A stretch of 5,192 nt of DNA from Sandaracinaceae bacterium (GTDB lineage: Bacteria; Myxococcota_A; Polyangia; Polyangiales; Houyiibacteriaceae), in NCBI GenBank assembly GCA_012514415.1, contig JAAZAH010000140.1:1-5192 (forward strand), in the 5' to 3' direction. The notes under the pieces are model-generated. The model ran no database searches. It saw only the letters and a program-made list of their open reading frames with translations, and was not told where the DNA came from. Positions 1 to 5,192 of this stretch are shown one piece after another. The number at the start of each line of letters is the position of its first letter. Position 1 is the stretch's first letter. The position numbers and the translations under genes are program-made.

Positions 1-2
1 AG

Positions 3-1328
3 AGTGGCTCCGAGGGCCCACTCGGCCTCCGCTCAATCGAACCTCTCCATCCCGACGGCGTCGTTGTCATCGTGCCGGTGAAGGATACCGTCGAGCTCGG
101 CCTCTCGGCTTTCATCAAGCGCGCGCTCCGCTCACATCCCAAAGCCAACGCGATCATCCTTGAGGTAGACACCTTTGGAGGACGGGTCGACGCGGCGGTT
201 CAAATGCGCGATGCGATCCTCTCACTCGAGGTGCCCACCATTGCGTACGTCAACCCGCGGGCAATCAGCGCCGGCGCGCTCATCTCGCTCGCTGCCGATC
301 AGCTCGTCATGGCACGCGGCGCATCGATCGGTGCAGCCACACCTTATACTGGGGGAGGAAGCGGGACACCACAGGTCGACGAAAAGATGACCTCGTATAT
401 GCGCACCGAGATGCGCGCGACGGCCGAGGCTCGCTCAAGGCGTGGGGACGTCGCAGAGGCGATGGTCGACGCGGATGTCGTCATCGAGGGCATTACATCC
501 AAGGGCAAATTGCTCACGTTGGATACGGCTCAGGCCATCGAATACGGCATCGCGGATGGGCGCGCCGACTCGCAGCGGGAGCTCCTTGAGGCGCTCGGAC
601 TCGACCGTTTTGAGATCGTCTACGAGGAAGAGAACTGGGGAGAGAGCGTCGCGCGCTTTCTTACCGAGCCGACGATGAGCAGCCTCCTCCTTTCGCTCGG
701 CATGCTCGCCCTTTTCATGACGTTCTATACCCAGAACTTCGGTGTGCTCACGCTGATCGGCATGGTTGCCCTCGCGCTCTTTTTCGGGGGGCATGCGGCG
801 GTCGAGCTCGTCGGGTTCGAGGAAGTGCTGCTCCTTCTGAGCGGCGTTCTCCTTCTCGCCATTGAGCTCTTCATCTTTCCTGGATTCATTCTTCCCGGGA
901 TTGTCGGCGTCCTTCTAATCCTCGCCGCGCTCGTGATGGCGATGCTGGCGACGCCGATCTCGATCTCCTTCAGCACGGGACTCATCCTCTCGGCGATTGG
1001 GCGGCTCGCGACGAGCGTCCTCCTCGCCACCGCCATGGTCCTCATCGCCGTCCGCTTCCTACCGCGATCGCGCGCGGGGATGCGCTTCGTCCTCCAGGCC
1101 GATACGGCAAAGGATGAAGGTTATCTCTCGTATCGGCCTCTCGAAGAGAGCGTGATTGGGAGCACGGCGATCGCGATTACGGATTTGCGCCCGGCGGGGA
1201 AGGTCAAACTCGACGGGGAGATCCGCGATGCACGGAGCGAACGCAGTCTGATCGAAGCGGGCGCAAAAGTTCGTATACTCCGGGTTGAGAGCTACGAGCT
1301 TATCGTCCGTGAGATCAAGGAATCATGA
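3..1328 (+). CDS. nfeD: Long NfeD: membrane-bound ClpP-class (S49-type) serine protease with C-terminal OB-fold, 5' end missing
   Basis: The reading frame is open from base 3; 441 codons are visible. The GTG at 72 is not the start: the codons before it encode GVVVIVP, which fits the first beta strand of the protease domain, so start and signal peptide lie outside the window. Residues counted from that GTG: protease fold about 1-165, with a GGRVDAA loop at 36-42, likely nucleophile Ser66 in AISAGAL, and Lys105 as candidate dyad partner. The 39-residue spacing is close to the Ser97/Lys138 pair of archaeal 1510-N. Membrane segments follow at about 203-222, 224-240, 252-292 (probably two) and 303-330. 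An NfeD OB-fold (about 355-415) contains DLRPAGKVKLDGE and LIEAGAKVRIL. Members of this family cleave hydrophobic membrane peptides and pair with SPFH proteins such as flotillins. The gene overlaps the next by four bases. Family assignment is firm; the substrate is unknown. Confidence 0.95.
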   Translation, partial: SGSEGPLGLRSIEPLHPDGVVVIVPVKDTVELGLSAFIKRALRSHPKANAIILEVDTFGGRVDAAVQMRDAILSLEVPTIAYVNPRAISAGALISLAADQLVMARGASIGAATPYTGGGSGTPQVDEKMTSYMRTEMRATAEARSRRGDVAEAMVDADVVIEGITSKGKLLTLDTAQAIEYGIADGRADSQRELLEALGLDRFEIVYEEENWGESVARFLTEPTMSSLLLSLGMLALFMTFYTQNFGVLTLIGMVALALFFGGHAAVELVGFEEVLLLLSGVLLLAIELFIFPGFILPGIVGVLLILAALVMAMLATPISISFSTGLILSAIGRLATSVLLATAMVLIAVRFLPRSRAGMRFVLQADTAKDEGYLSYRPLEESVIGSTAIAITDLRPAGKVKLDGEIRDARSERSLIEAGAKVRILRVESYELIVREIKES

Positions 1329-1798
1329 GCGCTGCGTTTTGGATCGTTGCGTTATTAGCCGCTGCACTTCTCTTCCTCGCGCTTGAGGTCTTCGTCCTCA
1401 CGGGCGTTGGCGTCGCTGGCGGGCTGGGGATCCTTTTCCTTCTCGCCGGCACGACGATGGCGTTCTTGGAGTACGGCATCGCCGGAGGCATGATCGTCAG
1501 CTTCGTCTCGATCGGGATGGTCGCGCTCGCCTTCGTCATCGTGATGAAGACGCGAGTCGGGAAGGCTCTCGTACATCAAGAGAGCGTCCCCGACGAAAGC
1601 CCGCACAAAATGGGGCGAACCGATCTGCTCGATAAGCGAGGGAGGGCGTTGACACCGCTGCGACCAGCGGGGATCGTCAGAATTCGCGACGAAGAGATCG
1701 ACGTCGTCACGCTTGGGGAATATATCGAAGCTGGCGCGGAGGTCCGCGTGATCGAGGTCAAAGGGACGCGCATCGTCGTCAATGAGGTCACTTCCTGA
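1325..1798 (+). CDS. Short NfeD-family membrane protein (protease-less paralogue)
   Basis: This 157-residue integral membrane protein resembles the C-terminal half of the preceding gene. Hydrophobic segments lie at about 4-25, 27-48 and 52-74, and ALEVFVLTGVGVAGGLG (19-35) matches the NfeD membrane signature seen upstream as AIELFIFPGFILPG. A soluble OB-fold follows (about 95-155) with LRPAGIVRI at 112-120 and GEYIEAGAEVRVIEV at 131-145. There is no Ser-Lys protease domain. Its ATG overlaps the upstream TGA as ATGA (1325-1328), with a weak AAGGA only three bases before the start, so translation is probably coupled to the long NfeD. In short NfeD proteins the OB-fold is thought to mediate contact with flotillin-type partners, and floA starts 12 bases downstream. 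A scaffold or adaptor role is inferred. Confidence 0.92.
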   Translation: MSAAFWIVALLAAALLFLALEVFVLTGVGVAGGLGILFLLAGTTMAFLEYGIAGGMIVSFVSIGMVALAFVIVMKTRVGKALVHQESVPDESPHKMGRTDLLDKRGRALTPLRPAGIVRIRDEEIDVVTLGEYIEAGAEVRVIEVKGTRIVVNEVTS

Positions 1799-1803
1799 AG
1801 GAG
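1798..1803 (+). promoter_or_regulatory. Ribosome binding site of floA
   Basis: AAGGAG lies seven bases before the GTG at 1811 and overlaps the last base of the upstream stop codon. It supports a GTG start for floA, which gives an N-terminus of the normal FloA form with the hydrophobic anchor beginning within the first ten residues. Confidence 0.85.
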
Positions 1804-1810
1804 CCATATC

Positions 1811-2788
1811 GTGGAACTCGGAGTCGCAGCATTTGCATTTTTAATCGTTGTCTTTCTCGTCGTCTTCATTTGGCTGATCCCTTTCCCGCTTTGGATCGCT
1901 GCGTGGTCAAGCGGCGCGTATATCGGGCTCGTCTCGCTCATCGGGATGCGGCTTCGAGGAGTCACCCCGAGTGAGATCGTTCGTCCCCGCATCACGGCGG
2001 TGAAGGCCGGCATCCGTGTCACGACGGATCAACTCGAGGCCCACTATCTCGCTGGTGGACATGTAGAGAGAGTGGTTAACGCGCTGATCTCTGCGGATAA
2101 GGCAGGGATCGATCTCACCTTTGCTCAAGCGACAGCCATCGATCTCGCAGGACGCGATGTGTTCGAGGCCGTCCAGACGAGCGTCAACCCGCGCGTCATT
2201 AACACGCCGAAGATCACCGCCGTGGCGAAGGATGGGATTCAGCTCTCGGTCCTCACGCGGATCACGGTGCGCTCGAACCTCAACCGCCTGGTCGGTGGTG
2301 CGACCGAAGAGACCGTCATCGCGCGAGTCGGCGAGGGTATTGTCTCGACGATCGGCTCTGCCGAGAACTACGCCGTCGTCCTCGAGAACCCCGATCGCAT
2401 CTCGAAGAACGTGCTCGCGCGCGGACTTGATGCCGGGACCGCGTTCGAGATCCTCTCCATCGACATCGCCGATATCGACGTGACTGCGAATATCGGTGCG
2501 CAGCTCAATACGGAAAAGGCCGAAGCCGACAAGCAGATCGCGCAGGCACAGGCGGAGAGCCGTCGTGCGCTCGCCGTCGCGGCGGAGCAGGAGATGCGGG
2601 CCAAGGTCCAAGAGATGCGCGCGAAGCTGGTCGAGGCCGAGGCGATGATCCCGCGCGCCATGGCGGCAGCTCTCGAGCAGGGCAACATCGGCGTGATGGA
2701 TTATTATCAGATCCGCAACCTCGCGGCCGATACCGAAATGCGTGATGCGATCGGAAGAGCGACCGGCGGCGAGAAGAAGGAGGAATGA
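1811..2788 (+). CDS. floA: FloA flotillin-like scaffold of membrane microdomains
   Basis: This 325-residue protein is close to Bacillus subtilis FloA (YqfA, about 331 residues) in length and in motif order, judged from memory. The hydrophobic N-terminus spans about 4-46 as two stretches (5-31 and 36-46), ending in LIGMRLRGV. The SPFH/PHB-like core (about 50-230) includes QLEAHYLAGGHVERVVNAL (74-92), AIDLAGRDVFEAVQ (109-122), LVGGATEETVIARVGEGI (160-177) and GTAFEILSIDIADIDV (209-224). A charged Glu-Ala-rich coiled coil follows (about 234-290), then the terminal GNIGVMDYYQIRNLAADTEM (291-310). FloA oligomerises on the cytoplasmic face and organises functional membrane microdomains. Its place directly after two nfeD genes fits the known NfeD/flotillin partnership. 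The protein looks intact and the assignment is very secure. Confidence 0.98.
   Translation: MELGVAAFAFLIVVFLVVFIWLIPFPLWIAAWSSGAYIGLVSLIGMRLRGVTPSEIVRPRITAVKAGIRVTTDQLEAHYLAGGHVERVVNALISADKAGIDLTFAQATAIDLAGRDVFEAVQTSVNPRVINTPKITAVAKDGIQLSVLTRITVRSNLNRLVGGATEETVIARVGEGIVSTIGSAENYAVVLENPDRISKNVLARGLDAGTAFEILSIDIADIDVTANIGAQLNTEKAEADKQIAQAQAESRRALAVAAEQEMRAKVQEMRAKLVEAEAMIPRAMAAALEQGNIGVMDYYQIRNLAADTEMRDAIGRATGGEKKEE
2778..2783 (+). promoter_or_regulatory. Strong ribosome binding site inside the end of floA
   Basis: AGGAGG sits in the last codons of floA and ends eight bases before the ATG at 2792. It is the strongest Shine-Dalgarno sequence seen in the window and is positioned for the 50-residue gene. 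It is only one base from the alternative ATG at 2785, too close to serve that start. Confidence 0.8.
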
Positions 2789-2791
2789 TCG

Positions 2792-2944
2792 ATGAGTTCG
2801 TCTCCCCTCCCCAAAGGCAAAGAGCTTGCGCAAAAGCTTGTCCTCGCCGAGCTTCTCAAGCGCCGCGGGGAGGAGGGGCCTCTTGCTCGTCCGCGCTTCG
2901 TCCGTTTGAGGCCGAAACGGCCCAGCAAACCAAGCCATGAATGA
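2792..2944 (+). CDS. Small basic protein of 50 residues, function unknown
   Basis: ATG at 2792 to TGA at 2942-2944 encodes 50 residues with no hydrophobic segment and no Cys. By count there are 13 Lys/Arg and 5 Glu, so the protein is strongly basic. Residues 8-25 (KGKELAQKLVLAELLKRR) look like an amphipathic helix. The tail (33-47) is rich in Arg, Lys and Pro. Evidence for a real gene: a perfect AGGAGG at eight-base spacing, codon use like its neighbours (CTC, GAG, CGC), a start three bases after the floA stop, and an eight-base overlap with the next gene. It lies in the same frame as floA, separated by TGA and one TCG codon, but the FloA C-terminus is of normal length, so this is not a broken tail. 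It matches no family I recognise. It could be a functional partner protein or a coupling leader peptide for the downstream gene. Confidence 0.62.
   Translation: MSSSPLPKGKELAQKLVLAELLKRRGEEGPLARPRFVRLRPKRPSKPSHE
2910..2922 (+). other. Short GC-only inverted repeat upstream of the 507-residue gene
   Basis: GGCCG-AAA-CGGCC is a perfect five-base-pair stem with a three-base loop, ending 14 bases before the ATG at 2937. It lies within the 50-residue gene, near where a ribosome binding site for the next gene would be sought. No T-run follows, so it is not a terminator. It may be chance in GC-rich DNA. Confidence 0.35.
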
Positions 2945-4460
2945 GCTGCTCGACTTTTTGAAAGAGCACCTCTGGCTCTTTTTCTGGATCGCCATCTCGA
3001 TTTTCTCGGCGATCGGCGAGGCGAAAAAAAAGAAGAGGGAAGCCGAACTCGGGGGCGACGCGCCGGATTGGACGCCCCCAGAGGGCGATGTCATCCCGCC
3101 GCCCGAGCTTGAGCTCGAGACGGTTCAGCCCCAAACCGAGGCGGTGATCCCATTCGAATCGTTCGAGAGGAAGCTCCGCGCTTATGAGAAGGCGACCGAA
3201 AAGAGGCCCGAGCTTCTCTCCGTGAATCGCCTACTACGCGAAGAGGTTCGCCTGGAGCAGATGCGCCGCTGGGAAGCCGAGGGGCGCCCGAGCGCACTCC
3301 ACCTCGCGCATCCCCTGAAGCGTTGGCTCGAGGAGCAGCTCAGCAGCGTCGAGTTCATCATCAGCTCGCGCGTTCGAGGAAGGGCGGAAGACCTCAAGCT
3401 CGTGGAGGCGGTCGCGCGTGAAGCGCTGGCTCCATTTGAAACCTTCGTAAGAGCCCAAGGCGTCGATTATCGACGGAGGAGCCTCCTTGCGATCCCGAGC
3501 CAAGGGGGCATCCCGCCGAGCGCCCTCCCCGTTCATCTGATCCCAGCGCCTCCTGGCGCTTCGCATCAGCCCCTCCTGCTCCCGCTCTCAGTCGCTGCGT
3601 TGGGCGAACAGATCCATCACGCGGTGAGGGGACTCGAGGAGGATTTTGCGCGAGGACTCCATCTACCTCGCGAACTTCCAGCCCTCGATGATATCCGGCT
3701 TGTGAGCGCTGAGTATTTGCGTGCGGCTCATGGTCCTGCGCTCGGCGCAATCTTCGGTGATCTCTACGCGATCGGGCTTTATGGCGCGGCCTATGGTGAA
3801 GCTCTCCTTTTTGAGATTGAAAGGCGGCGCGATCCGGCCGCCGCGTTCACCTATTCCGTCCATGGGTGGAGGGTGCATGGCCTCCCGCTGGCACTGCGGT
3901 TTTTGATCGCTCTCCGCGCGATCGAGCGGGAGGATGGCGCCAAAGAGGCGGGGGCGCTTCGAGCCCGTTTTCAAGCCTTCACTGGCTCGGTCGAAGTCTA
4001 TCGTCGCGCCGATCGTCGCGGCGTCGTCGGCCAAATCCCCCGTCACATCGTCGAATCCATCACTGAAGAGATCGCGCCGCAGATTTGCGCCTTTCGGCAT
4101 CCCTCGCTCGATGGGCTCGCGCTCGGCCACGTTCCGGGCCTCGGTTTCGGTGTCGCTCGCCAGCGACGGATCGATGCCGCAGTGGAAGCGCTCGCTCACG
4201 GCGCGATCCCCTCGACCTCACTCGGAGAAGCGGTCGCGGCAGCTGCCCGCCTCGCGGGCCCGTCGCGGGATCGGAGTCAAGTCCTCGCCGAGCTCCTCCG
4301 GCGGATGCATCGAGGAGAGCGCTCCTCCGCGCAGCGAAGGCAGGCGCGCCACGAAACCGCCGCGGGCGAGCGTCCATTCAAGGAACTGCTCAGCGATCGC
4401 AATGCACTACGCGACGCCGTCGCTCTTGGTGCCATACTAACCCCACGAAGACCCCGATAA
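2937..4460 (+). CDS. Membrane-anchored protein of unknown function, 507 residues
   Basis: I do not recognise this family. Residues 12-27 form one hydrophobic segment (LWLFFWIAISIFSAIG), followed by AKKKKR (29-34). Acidic residues before and the Lys cluster after it suggest, by the positive-inside rule, that the large C-terminal part is cytoplasmic. Residues 40-72 are a Pro/Glu-rich linker, 74-180 are charged and mostly helical in look, and 190-215 are Pro-rich. From 215 to 455 lies a probable soluble domain with DLYAIGLYGAAYGEALL (275-291) and HPSLDGLALGHVPGLGFG (388-405). The tail after 455 is Arg-rich. I see no HExxH, Walker or kinase motif. An in-frame TGA at 2907-2909 limits the start to ATG 2937. 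No good ribosome binding site is visible, so coupling to the overlapping small gene is likely. Base composition matches the neighbours. A role with FloA is inferred only from position. Confidence 0.85.
   Translation: MNELLDFLKEHLWLFFWIAISIFSAIGEAKKKKREAELGGDAPDWTPPEGDVIPPPELELETVQPQTEAVIPFESFERKLRAYEKATEKRPELLSVNRLLREEVRLEQMRRWEAEGRPSALHLAHPLKRWLEEQLSSVEFIISSRVRGRAEDLKLVEAVAREALAPFETFVRAQGVDYRRRSLLAIPSQGGIPPSALPVHLIPAPPGASHQPLLLPLSVAALGEQIHHAVRGLEEDFARGLHLPRELPALDDIRLVSAEYLRAAHGPALGAIFGDLYAIGLYGAAYGEALLFEIERRRDPAAAFTYSVHGWRVHGLPLALRFLIALRAIEREDGAKEAGALRARFQAFTGSVEVYRRADRRGVVGQIPRHIVESITEEIAPQICAFRHPSLDGLALGHVPGLGFGVARQRRIDAAVEALAHGAIPSTSLGEAVAAAARLAGPSRDRSQVLAELLRRMHRGERSSAQRRQARHETAAGERPFKELLSDRNALRDAVALGAILTPRRPR
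2961..2983 (+). other. Hairpin with T-run at the start of the 507-residue gene
   Basis: AAAGAGC (2961-2967) and GCTCTTT (2975-2981) form a perfect seven-base-pair inverted repeat with a seven-base loop. The 3' arm runs on into a TTTTT tract (2979-2983). The shape resembles a weak intrinsic terminator or attenuator 24 bases into the coding region. The stem has only three G-C pairs, and the sequence also encodes part of the membrane anchor, where TTT and CTC codons are expected, so chance is quite possible. Confidence 0.25.
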
Positions 4461-4469
4461 GTCGCGCTC

Positions 4470-5192
4470 GTGAAAAAGACGCATCGACCACTCCGTATCG
4501 AGAAATTTTCTGAACTTGTCGAAGGCTATCGCGCCATCTTTTTTGATAGCTTCGGTGTCTTGCGCGATGCGCAAGGGATCCTCGACGGAGTGGCCGAGGT
4601 CCTGCTCGAGCTCAAAGATCGAAGCAAACGCGTCTATGTGCTCACGAACGACTCTTCGCGCTCGCCTCAAGAACTTGCGCGTGTCTTCGAGCATCCAAGC
4701 TTTGGTCCGTTGATCACGCCGGATCAGATCATCAGCTCAGGCTTGCTCACCACCCGCTATCTCGCCCGGAAAGTCAGCGGGACGGTAGCCTTTTTGGGGA
4801 AGGACGCTTCAGCGCATTATATTCGGGCGGCAGGGATTCGAGCGATCCCCGTAAGCGAATGCGGCGAAGAGGAGATCAACGCCCTCGCCCTCCTCGACGA
4901 CGAGGGGTTCGATTGGAACGCCGATCTGAACGCCGCGCTCAATCTTGCGCGTCGGGGACCCATCCCCGTCGTCGTCGCCAACGCGGATTTGGCCTATCCG
5001 AGCGATTCAGAAAATATCTCGCTCGCGATTGGGAGCCTCGCGCGGATGCTCGAAGGCGTGCTCGGGAGGCGTTTCATCTACTTCGGCAAACCCGATACGT
5101 CGATGTTCTCCTATGGATGGGCGCTGGTTCAGGCCATCGAGCCCGAGATCACCAAGGACGACATCTTGATGGTGGGCGATACGCTCGAGACC
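4470..5192 (+). CDS. HAD superfamily class IIA (NagD-like) hydrolase, 3' end beyond window
   Basis: The frame is open from GTG 4470, nine bases after the previous stop, to the window end: 241 codons. No other start lies between the in-frame TAA at 4458-4460 and this GTG, and little ribosome binding sequence is visible. HAD motifs in order: motif I FFDSFGVLRD (24-33) with nucleophile candidate Asp26; motif II VLTNDSSRS (57-65) with Thr59; motif III FGKPDTSMF (205-213) with Lys207; motif IV ILMVGDTLET (232-241) with Asp237, at the very edge. The long cap between motifs II and III, and the NADLAYPSD stretch (171-179), mark class IIA enzymes such as NagD and pyridoxal or phosphoglycolate phosphatases. 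Phe28 replaces the second Asp of the usual DxD, as happens in some class IIA subgroups with aromatic residues there. Whether it is a phosphatase is therefore open. Few residues should be missing. Confidence 0.9.
   Translation, partial: MKKTHRPLRIEKFSELVEGYRAIFFDSFGVLRDAQGILDGVAEVLLELKDRSKRVYVLTNDSSRSPQELARVFEHPSFGPLITPDQIISSGLLTTRYLARKVSGTVAFLGKDASAHYIRAAGIRAIPVSECGEEEINALALLDDEGFDWNADLNAALNLARRGPIPVVVANADLAYPSDSENISLAIGSLARMLEGVLGRRFIYFGKPDTSMFSYGWALVQAIEPEITKDDILMVGDTLET

Noticed and set aside
72..74. GTG at 72 as the start of the long NfeD gene.
   Set aside because: The frame is open to base 3, and the upstream codons encode the first beta strand of the protease fold; the GTG is an internal Val codon.
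2785..2940. Alternative 51-residue frame between floA and the 507-residue gene, with ATGA overlaps at both ends.
   Set aside because: The AGGAGG is only one base from its ATG, and its composition (many Cys, Ser, Gln and Arg with atypical codons) is unlike the neighbours. The frame starting at 2792 fits both tests better, though the neat overlaps make this worth remembering.
1907..3094. Long open frame on the minus strand (395 codons) across floA.
   Set aside because: It is fully antisense to floA, a secure gene. Its predicted protein is an Arg/Asp/His-rich low-complexity product with no motif, typical of the complement of GC-rich coding DNA.
3663..4199. Minus-strand open frame of 178 codons opposite the 507-residue gene.
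   Set aside because: There is no recognisable motif. The plus frame is longer, coupled to its neighbour, and has a membrane anchor and coherent composition.
4461..4469. Possible terminator or promoter between the 507-residue gene and the HAD gene.
   Set aside because: The gap is nine bases, with no dyad or T-run; read-through within one transcript is simpler.
4060..4513. Arg/Ser-rich open frames on both strands around the end of the 507-residue gene.
   Set aside because: They are Arg/Ser/Pro-rich shadow translations of GC-rich codons with no motif or ribosome binding site. The plus-strand one runs across the supported gene boundary at 4460-4470.

Overview
The window is a gene-dense, moderately high-GC bacterial segment. 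All supported genes lie on the + strand and are packed head to tail with overlaps or gaps of about 12 bases or less, so it reads as part of one operon running off both ends. The core is an NfeD / flotillin membrane-microdomain module. A long NfeD protein carries a ClpP-class (S49-type) serine protease domain, several membrane segments and a C-terminal OB-fold; its true start lies before base 1. It is followed by a short NfeD paralogue without protease domain, then by a full-length FloA flotillin. This NfeD plus FloA pairing is well established in bacteria.

Downstream of floA the content is less ordinary. A 50-residue basic protein (2792-2944) has an ideal ribosome binding site inside the end of floA. 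It overlaps a 507-residue protein (2937-4460) with one N-terminal membrane anchor followed by a KKKKR cluster and a large soluble part that I do not recognise. The last gene (4470 to the window end) is a class IIA (NagD-like) HAD hydrolase, cut by the window edge, whose first catalytic motif has Phe where phosphatases have the second Asp.

Inferred working model: the two NfeD proteins and FloA form or service an ordered membrane domain, with the NfeD protease acting on membrane proteins or short hydrophobic peptides. The 50-residue and 507-residue proteins are translationally coupled to floA and may be lineage-specific partners of the same domain. The HAD enzyme may be related in function or simply the next gene in the transcript.

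Taxonomy cannot be fixed from this window. Heavy use of CTC, ATC, GAG and CGC codons, Shine-Dalgarno use, GTG starts and the nfeD-nfeD-floA order suggest a GC-rich Gram-negative-type lineage (for example within the former deltaproteobacteria, Planctomycetes or relatives). That placement is a guess. I saw no rRNA, tRNA, CRISPR array, insertion sequence, promoter or convincing terminator. No stretch over 300 bases lacks a gene.
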